A stretch of DNA of 64,000 nt from Sipunculus nudus (lineage: Eukaryota; Annelida; Sipuncula; Golfingiida; Sipunculidae). A model generated the notes under the pieces. That model did no database searches. It was not told where the DNA came from and worked only from the letters and a program-made list of their open reading frames with translations. Below are positions 12,001 to 24,781 of the stretch, one piece after another. The position numbers were made by a program, and so were the translations under genes. The stretch is from contig CM049316.1 of NCBI GenBank assembly GCA_026874595.1, positions 374,001 to 438,000 on the forward strand. Reading direction: 5' to 3'. Numbering within the stretch: position 1 is the first letter of the stretch; each line of letters opens with the position of its first letter.

Positions 12001-13022
12001 TTAAAGTCGAGTAGGAAGTATGGATGTTCTTTTAATTATTAAAGCCCGTAGAGAGGCCAATCTTTACAATAAAATCATATCGCAACCAGAGTACCGGCAC
12101 CAAGAAATTAAAAACGACACGCCTACAGAAAATATTCGGCAAAAACAGACGGGTGAGATATTTATTCGGGGTTAAAAGGAACAGAGAGCAAGGAATATTT
12201 TCAACATTTCTATGTAAAAGTCGAGTAGAAAGTATGGATATTCTTTTAATTATTAAAGCCCGTACAGAGGCCAATCTTTACAATAAAACCATATCGCAAC
12301 CAGAGTGCCGGCACCAAGGAATTAAAAAAAGACAAGCCTACAGAAAATATTTGGCAAAAACAGACGGGTCATGATATTTATTCCGCGTAACAAGGAACAG
12401 AGAGGAAGGAATATTCTCAACAGTTCTATAAAAAAAACGCGTAGAAAGCATGGATATTTTTTATTTACTAAAGCGCACAGAGAGACAAATCTTTACAAAA
12501 AAATCATATCGGAACCAGAGTGCCGGCACCAAGGAATTAAAAAAAGACAAGCCTACAGAAAATATTCGGCAAAAATAGACGGGTCATGATATTTATTCGG
12601 GGTAAAAAAGAACAGAGAGCTAAGAATATTCTCAACAGTTCTATATAAAGGTCGAGTAGAAAGTATGGATATTCTTTCAATTATTAAAGCCCGTACATAG
12701 GCCAAACTTTACAAAAAAACATATCGCAACCAGACCACCGGCACCAAGAAATTAAAAGCGACATGCCTACAGAAAATGTTCGGTAAAATTCATCGCTCAA
12801 GAGATTTGCTCCGTATAAAAGGAACAAAAAGCCAAGAATATTCTCAACAGTTCTATATGATAGTCGAGTAGAAAGAAAGGATATTCTTTTAATTATTAAA
12901 GGGTGCACAGAGGCAAATAAAGCCATTTTGCATTCAGACTGCCGGCACCAAGAAATTATAAGGGACACGCCTACAGAAAATATTCAGCAAAAATCCATCA
13001 CTCAAGATATTTATTCCGGATA
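9078..13022 (+). repeat. 215-bp tandem array, about 18 units, with 430-bp higher-order period
   Basis: AGTATGGAT landmarks fall near 9,650, 9,865, 10,080, 10,295 and 10,510, exactly 215 bp apart. Neighbouring units alternate between GGATGTTC and GGATATTC versions, which gives a 430-bp dimer. Each unit also carries GCCGGCACCAAGAAATTAAA, AAAATATTCGGCAAAAA and TTTAATTATTAAAGC. The short reading frames on both strands that recur unit after unit are periodic artefacts. Internal tandem arrays of this size are known from non-autonomous Helitron-like elements of bivalves (pearl/HINE type); that comparison is an inference because no Helitron ends were identified. Confidence 0.93.
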
Positions 13023-13429
13023 AAAGCAGTGTCAATTTCCCCGTCTTTTAAAAGAATTAATTGCATCGCGGTTAGGTAATTTCCCGTTTTAGCACTCCTA
13101 TTCCCACTTAAGCCTCAACGCCCGTTTCTTATAAAAAACAAACGCTGTGACGGGTGGGATTTTAACATTTTCGATTTTTTTTAAAAGCCAGCTTTACTAT
13201 GTCTGCTCATCTGCGGACTTTTTTGTAAATATTAAATTAAAATTAAAATTTAAATCATTTGAAAATGGTTATATATGTATATATAAATACATAACCGTAA
13301 CCCTAACCCCCACACAGGTGCCATTTTTATAAACTACACAGGAATTGCTGCATCAGGGTTGTTTCTACGCAGTGCCGGCGCCTACCGGAAGTTACGGGAA
13401 CTATTCCTCACACGACTGGCAGCCTGGAA
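13023..13429. other. No gene seen between two tandem arrays
   Basis: AT-rich single-copy-like DNA. It contains a short telomere-like GTAACCCTAACCCC near 13,297-13,310 and a small TA-rich stretch near 13,270. The 61-codon frame at 13,147-13,332 has no gene-like features. Confidence 0.5.
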
Positions 13430-14220
13430 TTGTTTTCGTATATATTGGCTGTAAAGGTGACTGTTTGAGACCAGAATGGAGTGTGTGGGTCCCATAGTTT
13501 TGAAGCAGCAGCCTCAATGTGTTGTAGCAAAGGGAAAATTGCAAATTTCAATGCAGCCTGGGTTCTATACCAATAGGAGTTGGTCGCAATGGCTTTGCAT
13601 GTCAGTTGGTATCTTACTCCTGGTTACAATGAATATCTGAGCAGGGTGATGTGTTGGGTATTTTACAAGTGTGGGGTCCAGGGAGGTCCTGTATGAGTGT
13701 ATAGTTCAGAGGTATCTCGGGGATGAAAATTGTTGTGTTTGTGAGCTTGGCTGGGCCTAATGGCTTGTTTTCCTATATATTGGATGTAAAAGTGACTGTT
13801 TGAAACCAGAATGGAGTGTGTGTGTCCCATTATTTTGAAGCAGCAGCCAAAAAAACAAATGCATTTTTTGTCAATGTATTGTAGCACAGTGTACCAATAG
13901 GAGTTGGTCGAAATGACTTCTCATGGCAGTTGGTATGTGGCTCCTGGTTACAATGGATGTCTGAGCGGGGTGCTGTGTTGGGTATTTTACAAGTGTGGGG
14001 TCCAGGAAGGCCCTGTATGAGTGTATAGTTCAGAGGTATCTTGGGGATGAAAATTGTTGTGTTTGTGAGCTGGGCTGGGACAAATGGCTTGTTTTCCTAT
14101 ATATTGGATGTAATAGTGACTGTTTGAAACCAGAATGGAGTGTGTGTGTCCCATAGTTTTGAAGCAGGAGCCACATAGCAGATCCAGGAAGGCCCTGTAT
14201 AAGTATATAGAGCTGAGCCA
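13430..14220. repeat. Tandem repeat of about 328 bp, 2.5 copies
   Basis: CCAGAATGGAGTGTGTG recurs near 13,471, 13,803 and 14,128, giving steps of about 332 and 325 bp. Units share TTTTGAAGCAGCAGCC, ATATATTGGATGTAA and a block ending CAAGTGTGGGGTCCAGG. Minus-strand frames of 74 and 105 codons (13,663-13,887 and 13,987-14,304) are similar to each other only because the DNA is repeated. A decayed coding repeat cannot be fully excluded. Confidence 0.85.
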
Positions 14221-14225
14221 GCCGA

Positions 14226-14242
14226 GGTTGCCCCCTGGCGGC
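14226..14242 (-). promoter_or_regulatory. CTCF-like box (GCCGCCAGGGGGCAACC)
   Basis: The minus strand contains CCGCCAGGGGGCAAC, close to the CTCF core CCASYAGRKGGCRS with one mismatch at the third position. It is the end box of a SINE-like 3' half. The mirror copy is at 47,974-47,990. Confidence 0.3.
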
Positions 14243-14443
14243 ATGGACAATAAGCGTTTCTCAGTTTGTAATTCCACTACTTGAGTTTCATATGAAGTAA
14301 CCAAAAAATTAAATAAAATTTAATTGTTGTTTGCGGTATATGTTTTAACCACCTGAGCAGAAAAATGACCCGGAAATTAAGTAATTGGACAACATGAAAA
14401 GTTTGGTGCGAACCCACGACCTCCTGCTTCAATCTTAATAATG

Positions 14444-15402
14444 TAACCGGGCTGGACATTATAACCAGGTTGTACATTATAACCACGTTGTTCATTTTAA
14501 CAAGGTTGTTCATTTTAACCAGGTTGTACATTATAACCAGGTTGTACATAATAACCAGGTTGTTCATTATAACCAGGTTGTTTATTATAAAGAAAGTTGT
14601 GACATTGTAACCAGGTTGATCATTTTAAAGAGGTTGTACATTATAACCAGGTTGGACATTATTGCTGGGCTGGACATTATAACCAGGTTTAACATTATAA
14701 CCAGGTTGTTCATTATCACGAGGTTATTCATTTTTACGAAGTTGTTCATTATAACCAGGTTGTTCATAATAAAGAAATTTTGACATTATACCCAGGCTGT
14801 TCATTTTAACCAGGTTGTTCATTTAAACTAGGTTGTACATTTTAACGAGGTTGTTCATTATAACGAGGTTGTTCATTTTAACGAGGTTGTTCATTTTAAA
14901 GAGGTTGTACATTATAACCAAGTTGTACATTATAACCAGGTTGGACATTATAATCGGGCCGGACATTATAACCGGGTTTTACATTATAACCAGGTTGTTA
15001 ATTTTAACCAGGTTGTTCATTTTAACCAGGTTGTTCATTTTAACCAGGTTGTTCATTTTAACCAGGTTGTTCATTTTAACCAGGTTGTACATTATAACAA
15101 GGTTGTACATTATAACCAGGTTGTACATAATAACCAGGTTGGACATTATAACCGGAACGGACATTATAACGAGCTTGTACATTATAACCACGTTGTTCAT
15201 TTTAACGAGGTTGTTCATTATAACCAGGTTGTTTTTTATAAAGAAAGTTTTGACATTGTAACCAGGTTGTTCATTTTAACGAGGTTGTACATTAAAACCA
15301 GGTTGGACATTATAACTGGGCTGGACATTATAACGAGGTTGGACATTATAACCAGATTGTTCATTATAACCATGTTGTTCATGATAACCAGGTTGTTCTT
15401 TG
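14444..15402 (+). repeat. 18-bp minisatellite, long array (about 950 bp)
   Basis: About 50 units of the AACCAGGTTGTTCATTTT family, mixing TTCATTTT, TACATTAT and GGACATTAT variants, with interruptions by AAAGAAAGTTTTGACATTG near 14,590, 14,775 and 15,240. The array keeps reading frames open on both strands (for example 142 codons at 14,833-15,261 and 79 codons at 14,979-15,218), an effect of the 18-bp period. It is flanked by a B-box-like GGTGCGAACCC near 14,406 and by the conserved body sequence at 15,415. Confidence 0.95.
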
Positions 15403-15610
15403 GCCAGCCCCAGGCAGACCCAAGGTTGTTGATCTGTTAAAATCCCTTTCATTTGGACCCGTTATTTTCACCAAATGAGTCCAGCCGGTCTTCTGGCCCC
15501 TAAGCCTGGGTCACCCCCTGTTGGGAGGAACATTAACTGTTTCTTAGCTCGCACATGGTTTATTTAACTGGCTTTATTATTTGTTTGACCGTTCATAAAT
15601 TTTCAAACTT
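15403..15610 (-). repeat. SINE-associated body, second composite copy
   Basis: TTGTTGATCTGTTAAAATCC, CATTTGGACCCGTTATTTTC and CCTAAGCCTGGGTCACCCCC follow the minisatellite in the same order and spacing as at 8,333-8,420. The end box is degenerate here (minus strand CCCAACAGGGGGTGACCC). The element appears cut off near the ATTTTCAAACTTTTCC sequence at about 15,600. Confidence 0.7.
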
Positions 15611-16230
15611 TTCCAATGAACGGAGTAATTTTGAAATTCGGGCAAAAGTGTATAAATCAAATTAGCAACTAGAAAAGAGGACGTAAGCTAAAACATCCTG
15701 TCTATACCTCGACCTCAAAACGTTTCACCCTTGAAAGTGATATGTTGAAAAGGTCATAAAGGCGGTGTCTGTGAAGAAAATTAAAGAACTAACGTAAATT
15801 TCCATTAATAAATAATTGTACATGTTTCGTTTGCGTTAGACGGCTGTAGCATTCAAATTGTTTTTTTCTGAAGACGTTTGAAGTTATTCTTACATTCACA
15901 CAAGTGATATACCTCCTTACAGATATACATATCTAAACACATGTATGTATGTAATCTAAGCATACATGTGCGTTTGCATGTCTATACGTATGTATATATG
16001 TATAAATCAATATATGTATGTATGTATAAATGTAGGTGTTAATATCATTTGGTATTCTTTGGTCTAAGGCTGACCTGTGAAAAAACATTATTGATTTGGG
16101 CCTATTATTTTTCAGGAAAGGTAATTATTACATTTAATCAAATTGAGTCGGGTTGGCCATCTGTCCCATTAGCAGCGATTTTCTCACCATTCACAAATTA
16201 CCACTAACCGTCATGAAATTTGAAATAATA
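15611..16230. other. No gene; TATG-rich microsatellite inside
   Basis: The DNA looks single-copy apart from a TATGTATG/ATACATAT-rich stretch at about 15,935-16,030. Part of a SINE body with CATTCACAAATTACCACTAA lies at the right end. No coding signal. Confidence 0.5.
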
Positions 16231-16640
16231 TACATACCTTTAAAACGTTTCTTTTAAGATTTAAAAGATTGGGAAAAATAATGAAAAAAAAACATTCCCT
16301 GCCGTGGATTTGAACCCAGACCCATGTTTCAATAACGAGACAAAATGTGGCATGGCGGCCCAGACAATTCCACTGTGCCGCCAAGCCGTTACATCTGAGG
16401 AATGGTTAGAACTCTGACTGTTCACAACTTTTCCCAAACCCCGATCTGGTCTTTTTGTACAGTTATTGCAATATAAAACGGTAATGTTAATATCCAGTCT
16501 CCTGTGCTGCTGAGATTCGGCGAAAGAAAAATAAATATTAGCCTGACGATGCGACTCGTTTGATAAAGAAATTTTTTGTTTCAAAATTGGTAGGTCTAAG
16601 CCGAGGTTCCCCCTGGCGGCATGTAAAAAGTCCACCAATT
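16231..16640 (-). repeat. tRNA-derived SINE-like element with better-preserved head
   Basis: On the minus strand the head at about 16,294-16,388 shows a TGGCGGCACAGTGGAATTG A-box-like stretch and a GGTTCAAATCC B box about 50 nt further on, as in a tRNA-derived polymerase III promoter. A separate end box (GCCGCCAGGGGGAACC) is at 16,605-16,620. The 134-codon minus-strand frame at 16,261-16,665 runs through this element and is not regarded as a gene. The mirror is at 45,576-45,985. Confidence 0.6.
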
Positions 16641-16771
16641 TGTTATCAAGTATCAACCCTTCCACAACTGTGAAATATAAAAATATACGGTTTATAACTC
16701 GTATCCTGTTATTTAATACTTTATGATTGGAAAGTAGTGTGCCGTCGGTGTGTGCCCACTTAGTATACTGT

Positions 16772-17530
16772 TATAATCCATCGGGTATTCTTCTAATATA
16801 TATATATATTGTGAATAAATGTATACATTCGTGAACGTTTGCTCTTTTGACATTATACTGCCGGAGCCAAGAAATTAAAAGCGACATTCGGTAAAAATCC
16901 ATCGCTCGACATATTTATTCGTCATGAAAAGGAACAGAGAGGTCAGAAAATTCCTCACAGGTCTTTATAAAAACCGCGTAGAAAGCTTGGATATTTCTTT
17001 AATTATTAAAACGCACACAGACGCCAATCTTTACAATAAAACCATATTGCAACCAGACCGCCGGCTCCAAGAAATTAAAAGCGACATGCCTACGAAAATA
17101 TTCGGCAAAAATCCATCGCTCGAGATATTTAATCGGCATAAAAAGGAACAGAGAGGACAGAAAATTCCTCACCTGTCTATATAAAAACCGCGTAGAAAGC
17201 ATTGATATTTCTTTAATTATTAAAACGCACACAGAGGCCAATCTGTACAATAAAACAATATCGCAACCAGGCCGCCGTCATAGAGAAAAAATTCATCGCT
17301 CAAGATATTTATTCGGTATAAAAAGAAACAAAGAGGACAGAATATTCTTGACAGTTCTATATAAAAGCCGCGTAGAAAGTAGGGATATTTTTATAATTAT
17401 TAAAGCGCGCACAGCGGCCAATCTTTACAATCAAACCATATCCCAACTAGACTGCGGCACCGAGATATTGAAAAAGACACGCCTACAGAGCAAAAATTTA
17501 TCTCTCAAGATATTTGATCCGGATAAAAAA
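16772..17530 (+). repeat. Second, shorter array of the 215-bp family
   Basis: It opens with the same leader as the large array (CGGGTATTCTTCTAATAT, then ATTATACTGCCGGAGCCAAG) and holds about three diverged units with GAAATTAAAAGCGACAT, CCGCGTAGAAAG and TTTAATTATTAAA landmarks, some shortened. A shared leader in front of two arrays suggests one mobile or duplicated composite element and not simple tandem growth of one site. Confidence 0.8.
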
Positions 17531-18715
17531 TACAGAAACTCAATCATCTATATTTTTCTTCTTGGAAATAAAACACAAACTCCTCCTATTGAACACACTT
17601 TTAATCATTCCAACATTTACAGCAATTACACTAAAAAGTGAAAACACGGACATCTGGCAAGTTTACACTTGACATGGATTACATGATCACCACACTGACC
17701 AATGGCTGCATCTAACATAAATCACATGACCCTAAATGACCAATGGTTTTAGAGTAATAGTATGAATCACATGACTTCCTTTTTGACCAATAAGCTACAG
17801 CTGATTGATGATGCAAGCTAAAGCTAGAACACAAACAATAACATGAATTCCTTACACATGAATATATATTATATTATTATTTACCATATAAACATATTAA
17901 ATGTACATCAGTGTTTTCTTTAAATATAGGTCCAAGATATATCTCCTTACCATTACATAATAATCATGCTGATTACAGATCTACAAGGAATTATCACATC
18001 ACTCCACCCTAAATACAGAAAGCTGATGTAACTACATGTAACTGATAAATCATAATTAACTATGAAAGATTTTCAATTACAGGTGATAATGGCTATAACC
18101 TGGAAATATAATATATTATTATATACTAAGCTTGAACCCGTCTTAATGTTTTGATTAATCTTATGGTAATATTAAAATGAACAGAAAAATATTAGTTTTA
18201 TCTCCCAATGTGTCTTAACTTAAATGAGTCCTCAACTATAAAAAGTATTTAATTGGGGCTCAGGTAATTTATTATCTAGCCAAGCTATATCAGAGGTTGA
18301 AAACTGGTCTGCAGAATATAACCAAGGAGATTCAATAAGATGGAGAAAGCACCAGGATCGATGTCCAGCATCAAAGGGACATGTGTGTCCAGGTGCTCAA
18401 CCACTAGTCAAGTCTCATTTCTGCCAAATAATATATTTATTAAAGATTACATGTGAGCAATAAAGTTATCTTTTTGCATTAAAGGATGTCCAAAAATCAT
18501 AAAATCTCCAGGACGTGAAAAAAGAAATCCTTTTCCAAAATCCTTTTTGCATGAATGTTTGTAAATCAAAATGAAGAAAAAATCTTAAGTTGGTGTATGG
18601 TATATTATCATCAAAGAATGAACGAATTATACATTAAAAGCCAATGCTATCCATATAACACCTTTTAATTGGCTAAAGCACTAACAACAAACAGAAACCA
18701 ATTTTCACACTGATT
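17531..18715. other. AT-rich DNA without a recognised feature
   Basis: No open frame, splice-bounded exon or repeat array stands out. Sequence is the same in the right arm at about 43,500-44,685. Confidence 0.5.
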
Positions 18716-18739
18716 TTATTGGTAAAGATACTGATGGAG

Positions 18740-18925
18740 CGCAGTAGCAGATCCAAGGGGAGGGGGGGGGCTGACCCCTGTTTCTGATCCTTTTTCAAGA
18801 CTGAAGGTTTTAAGATTTTCTCTTATGTATTTTAATAATGCTTGGTTGCCCCCCCCCCCCCCCTTTTCAAAATCCTGGACCCACCCCTGTAGTATATTGT
18901 ATGGTGGGGGGGGGGGGATCAGCAG
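18740..18925. repeat. Small repeat with opposed poly-G and poly-C tracts
   Basis: A G9 tract at 18,762-18,770, a C15 tract at 18,849-18,863 and a G12 tract at 18,906-18,917 surround CAAAATCCTGGACCCACCCC. The C15 and G12 tracts could pair as a hairpin. The mirror copy (43,295-43,485) has C8, G12 and C13 tracts. These differences account for the whole 3-bp shift between arms in this region. Similar G/C-tract repeats are common in marine invertebrate genomes. Confidence 0.75.
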
Positions 18926-18929
18926 TGGG

Positions 18930-21900
18930 CCATCATTGTGCATTTCAACCATGAATGTCAGTCACTGCCCTTGTGGATTATTTGTGCAAGAACTTTCTGT
19001 GCCTTTAAGGGAGAATTTTAATCCTTCATACATTTTAAGTTTGACTAATTTAAGAACTGGCAAGAAAGGAAGTTGTGCATCTATAGCAAACACTTTTCCT
19101 TGCATTTATATTCTGACTAATCAACCAAATTCAAGGCAGTAACAGACAATGTGCATAATGGACAGCAGGAGCAAATGTGATATGGCTGGAACATACTTGT
19201 ATGCTCCAAGAAGTACATGCAACTATGCTTCAATTACAATTACAGGTAAAATATAATATTTAACAAGTGGTGTTCAGCCTTTCCCTGAAGAAAATACAAA
19301 TTTCTGTGATCAAAATAAGTTTTTCGAAATGTGGATGGAGGTAAAACCCGTGAAGAAAAGAAATTACTCAAGCCATTTAAATCAGAAGTTATCAATAACT
19401 GGTCAATAAAAAACACAAGCAACATATATCAATTTCTCACTTTGACACCAAAGGTACCAATCCTTTACAATATATGTTTCACAAATTTACTGTCTGGATT
19501 AAAATGATCACTGGTTGACCAGAAAAAAATTTTCATATACTTGTGTTCAGTTAAGACCAAATTCCCATTAAATGGTTTTAAACATTACCACCAGGTGGCC
19601 CTGTAGCATGTTAAATTCAAAAGGTGTCCTAATGCATTTCTCACTTTTTGCACTCCTCTATTCAAACCTAGTTGTAGCTCTATTGAAGAAAGTCCAGCAG
19701 GCTAAATTTACTTAAGTTTTGCAAATTCTTTTGATTTTAACAAAAATTAAAGGGCCTTTTATATGGATATAATCACATTATTTTTTTAATTGAAACATGA
19801 ATCAAGTGAAAAAAAGCTAATTTACATATAACACTTATTTAAATACCTGATATTATATGCAACTAATGTCTTCACATTCAAAAACAGACCAGGACTCATT
19901 TAAGCTAAAAATTTGTGTATTTGCGGGTAGGTTGATATATACAAACAGAAAAAGTAAATTGTGCATAGTATAAGGAAACATACAATAATAGGTTCAAATT
20001 AACAATTATAGTATATAATTTGTGAAGCTGTCAGATACAGATTCTTTTTTGTATCTTTTTTTGTAAACTCAGAAAATATCAGTTGTTACCCGTCATGCTT
20101 TTAGTTATTCACAACAGTGTACATTTAAAGCAGGCCTGGATTTTATACCTACAAGACCTACCAAAACACAACAGTTGATGTTACAAGTCGCTTGTGCATA
20201 TAAAAGGCCACTTCCACTGGTGTAATACTGAGTCATAATGAATATGTAAATGAGCTGCTGTTTTCACTCAAAGTGGTCTCAAATAAGACCAAAGTCTGTT
20301 ACAATCTTTTTGCAAAATTTCACAAAGCAACTGCATTGATCTCCATATTTTGCACATATAAATACTATTCCTAGTGACTGTTGTAACTCAAAATTAACTT
20401 ATCTTATACCTAAATAAATACTGGCCTATTGAGCAGATACAAAATTACCTGGATATGTACAGATACAGGCATATACAAAATGATGCTTTCATGGATATGT
20501 GAACTCAGACTCGTGAGAGGATTCTGGGAGTTTTAACCTGATGAGAATTATCAAATGTGCTGCCTGTGGCCAATCCAAAGCATAAATCAGTCAGTCAGCT
20601 CATAAATATTCATGCACAGCTCATAAATATTCATACTGAGCCTAGGTGTCAGACATCAGGGTCAGGAATTGTAGCATGGAAACAACCACTCAGGGTACAG
20701 GCGTGCACTTGTGGTCATAGAAAACAAGACAGGTTGTGTAGCAGCATATAATTTGATTGCCTGGTAGAGCTTGAAAGGTATGAGCAAACATGTCTGATCA
20801 TACCCCATGGGGGACACTAACTGAATATGATCATGTTGGTTGCAAAAATACCACATCAGATGTTTAAACAGCATCCACATCACCACTGAAGCAGGAATAT
20901 TATGAGCATCTGTAAGATATTGGTCGATTTATCTATAACATATTTGATTTGCAATGAAAAGCAAATCAAAATTACAGAAGAGAGTAAAATCTTACCACTT
21001 AATTGTATACCATGTAAAGTTTATAGTAGTAACAAATTTCAGGGGAAAAAATATACACAACAATGGACTAGTACAGGCCTATTGTGTGCTATTAAAGTTA
21101 CCAATATATGCAATAATTAATGTAACATAAGACCCTATTTTGCACACCAGTGTTAGTCCTCTTTAAATGAATATAAAAAGACCAGGGTTCAAATTAAATT
21201 TTCTTGATTGATGCCAGAGGACTGACATAATTACTGATGCCTTTGACAAGAATAAATGTGATTATGGATGGCTCTGACAGGAATCAATGTTAAAATTTTT
21301 TATCTGTATTGCTTTGAAACATAATGAAACAAGCCTTTCAATTTGCTGGATGCTTAAAGAAAATGATCCATTTCTCAACTGCAACAAATATGCCATAAAT
21401 TTTACAGGATTCCCTCATAAAGATTTCTCAGATTATATTACAAATAATCAGTATTAGTTATCTCAATACTCAATCTTATAACAATTTAGATCAACTGTAA
21501 CAACAAACTGAAATTAATGTTTCTAAAAACAGCCATGCAGTCTTGGGATTTACATAGAGAATATTCCAGATCAGATCTCATATCTGCAGCTCACTAAGCA
21601 TGTCAATCAAGTTTCTCGAAAATCAACCTGAGCATGTTTCAGATGGGTCCACTCATGTTCTGCATAGATAAATCCTCATGCTTACAACATTGAATAAATA
21701 GGCGCTTACAACATTGAATAAATGGTAGTGACGGCATATAAAAAGGCATGTAGATGTACACTTCAAACTGAGCTGAAACTTTTTAATTGCTTTTGTGTTA
21801 GAAGGACACCATCACATGAAGCCAGAGATGTACAGATTATTAATTACATTAAATTACAAAAGATAACAGCTTTAGCAAGCTGACAGACACAAGATGGACA

Positions 21901-23079
21901 TTTTGAAGATGAATTCCGGAATTCTTTATCAAACGATTATCAAAATCACACTAAGAACACCAATTTTTTTATGTTTCTTTTAATATTAAGAAAATGGCCA
22001 CAAGTATAATATTACAATAATATATATTTTACACATACAGCATGCAAAGTCATAAAAGGTGGGATTAAAGATGAAATGCATGCAATGCATGCATCACAAA
22101 GATTATTTTCATTAGATAAAAAACATTTAAACTGTAATACGTTACAAAATGTTTCTACATAAATATCTGGGTTTCCATGACAATTTTTGTATATTACTAG
22201 GCAGCCTTCCTTTGAAAGAAAGATTGTGAATTTTGATTTGACCAGATCAGGTTTTCTACAAAATATCTCCACTAGGCATCTCCACCTATTTATACACAGA
22301 TGAGTGACTATGTTGCACAATGGGAGGGTTAATCCACAAAACTCAAGTGTTGATAAAATGTTCTGCAATTTTAACACTACTTCTTTTTAAGACCTTGAAA
22401 TGCACCATGAACTTGTTTAAATCCAGTACATTAGAGGTAACAAACTGATGCACTTAATATGATGCACTTTTTATCTAATTAGGGGGTACAGTCAGTAGTT
22501 TACGATGTGAAATATGTACCAATGTACTACAAAATGATCCAACCAGCCCTGAATTTAATAATTTTTCTTTCTGAACTGTAGGTGAAACTGTATGCTCACA
22601 CAACAGTTAAGTCTGTATGTAATTTTGAAACAGTCTTGTCTAATCATCTAGTTTAATGTACATAACTCCCATTCAATTATTGTCAATACTGTACAATTAC
22701 ATTCTCATCACAACTGCTTCTGAAAGTACCTCTCCCATAAAATCTAATTAATTTATCACAGCAAAACCATTTTTGTAGCCATGATAAACATTCTACATGA
22801 CCTACGTTTAACCTTATATTAAAAATTCCTAAAAAATTAACAAATTACGGCTATAATTATCTTTAAAAGTAAAATAATTACATTTACACAGGTCCTTTCT
22901 TTGAACCATAACTCACTGTAAAAAAAATTCTCAATCATTTAGAGAGATATAATTAATGTTCTTAACTAGTCAATCGTTCAGAGTGATTACCTTTTAGTGT
23001 GATTAATTTCACCTGTGTAATCCTTTTCACAGTATATTATATACACCATACGCATACTGTATGAATATATGGTGAATAT
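18930..23079. other. Long stretch with no supported gene
   Basis: This lies 3' of the minus-strand Ig gene fragment. Small direct duplications are present: a 21-bp repeat with CTCATAAATATTCATGCACAG near 20,598-20,640, and CTTACAACATTGAATAAAT twice near 21,681-21,722. The site GCCACCTGGTGGT (minus-strand CTCF-like on the opposite arm) is near 19,586-19,599. The longest frame, 121 codons at 22,012-22,377 on the minus strand, begins with GTG and is AT-rich; it is identical in both arms only because the arms are nearly identical. An extended 3' untranslated region is possible but unproven. Confidence 0.5.
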
Positions 23080-23640
23080 ATTTCTTCATACAGTCTACCT
23101 TATGCATATTCATCAGATGAGCAGCTTAAAGGTACTGCACATTCACTAAGCATAGCAGATGCATAACTTCAAATACTATATGCACTGCATGGTCACTTCA
23201 AATACACTGCAAAAGCTTGACATATACATATCTTTAAATGCCTAATGCACTGCATAGTCACTTTATTTATACTGCAAAAGCATATCTTCAACTACTTTAT
23301 GTTCCATAGAGTCACAGTGTATACCCTGTGAAAGCACAGCAGATACTTTTCTCCAGATTGTCAAGATCAATGCTGATCAGACTCCTTGCATATAAACAGT
23401 GTATTCCTCAGATACTAAATACACTGCATGTACATGTGCACTGCAGACATGTGGTGAATGCACGTCTCTAAATACTTAATGCCATTACACACTCACTGTA
23501 TATAAAACATTCTGTATATAAAGCTGAAGCTCTTACAATACAAACCATACAGTCAATGCACATACACTGCAAACGTACAGTGAATGCATTTCTTTGTGGG
23601 CTAAATGCACTGCAATTTCACTGTATGCAAACTTGCAAGC
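23080..23640. repeat. Degenerate CACTGCA-rich minisatellite
   Basis: The words CACTGCA, TCACT and AAATACT recur at irregular spacing of roughly 40-60 bp (for example near 23,180, 23,250, 23,420 and 23,610). The pattern is imperfect, so this is an old, eroded short repeat. No gene. Confidence 0.5.
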
Positions 23641-24626
23641 TTAAACCAAGCTAAACCCCTGCACATAAAACTGCATAGAATTACACTTCTTGGCAGCACA
23701 AATGGACTGCAGTCACTGAATGTACCGGTACACTGCCCAAATGTATAGGACTTTGCAAGGTGAAAGAAACTTGTGCCAAACTAGCAGGTAATGTTCCGAG
23801 TTAGGATTAAAAGTCAGAACATAGAAAACATTTTGTCACTGCTGTGAGAAAAAATACTGATTACATTAGCTTTAAGCACCTTTCTTTAGATTTTAATAGT
23901 AAGCGACGGGTGGCCAAGTGTTTAATAGAACAGATCCAGTATACAGACTGGCAGATTAGTAACTATCAAGAGATGAGAGGAAAAGATATCAGAATCCCAA
24001 AACACTAATGAATTCAGGCAAAAGGCAATATACACTACATAGTTGTGCCATCTAGTGGCATCCTATGAAACTAATTCCCCTGCTGGCAGTTCACTTGAAT
24101 ATCAAATGCACATGTAGTACCAATAAACATGTTAATATCTTTTTCATTAAGAAGGACATATTTTTTATATTCATCAATAATATCAAAACCTGACCCTGCA
24201 TTATCCAATGTAATCATAGCCATATAAAAAGAGCAGAAAAGAGAGAATGAAAACATCTCATTTTTGACATCTGTTTGATGTTAGTCAATGAAATTATGCA
24301 CTGCACAAATTATGTTCAGAGTAATAAAATTTTAATAACACCACTGTAACACCTGATGTAAGAAATCCCCTATCAATCAAAAAGTCTGGCGCAACAATAA
24401 ATGAACATGCCCATTTTGGGGAAACCCCTTTTTTTGACACATAAAAGTACATATGCCAGTTTGCATATGTGAAGAGTGCAGGGTCTGGGTTTGCCAAAAC
24501 AAAAGCTAAACTCCTAAAAAAAAACATTTGTCACATTTGCATAGATTTAGTGCAATTATCTTAATAGTAAACTTTATCAAGAAAGTCAAAACACGGGTGC
24601 ATCACATCAATCTCTACAGGACCACA

Positions 24627-24632
24627 TTTATT
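24627..24632 (-). terminator. Candidate polyadenylation signal, left copy
   Basis: AATAAA on the minus strand, about 150 bp past the TGA of the terminal exon. It is the first canonical signal downstream of that stop. The mirror is at 37,587-37,592. Confidence 0.4.
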
Positions 24633-24781
24633 CAAGATAATAAAAGTTACGACATTTATCATTTCTGTGACACTTCCGTATCTTCTTTCTTCGAGTCTTG
24701 GTTTTGTGTTGATTTGGGACTCTGGCCTGTTCAAAGGTAAATCGCAGTATTCTCTGCCGTGTCTGACTGGTATTAATTTGT

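Noticed and set aside
9587-12589. Series of similar 60-80-codon frames
   Set aside because: They are phases of the 215-bp tandem unit, present on both strands, starting and stopping at unit-specific mutations.
9078-13022. Possible CRISPR-like array
   Set aside because: Units are contiguous 215-bp tandem repeats with no unique spacers, in eukaryotic DNA.
13290-13312. Second interstitial telomere
   Set aside because: Only about two CCCTAA units with mismatches; too short to separate from chance.
13663-14304. Two similar frames of 74 and 105 codons
   Set aside because: The similarity comes from the 328-bp DNA repeat; both are interrupted and no substitution pattern suggests selection on protein.
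14833-15261. 142-codon frame and overlapping 79-codon opposite-strand frame
   Set aside because: They are kept open only by the 18-bp period of the minisatellite; the same occurs in every copy on both strands.
16261-16665. 134-codon minus-strand frame, also in the right arm
   Set aside because: It reads through a tRNA-derived SINE-like element including its promoter boxes; conservation between arms reflects arm identity, not selection.
22012-22377. 121-codon minus-strand frame on the same strand as the Ig exon
   Set aside because: GTG start, AT-rich composition, no recognised motif, far 3' of the stop and polyadenylation candidate. Retained only as possible 3' untranslated sequence.
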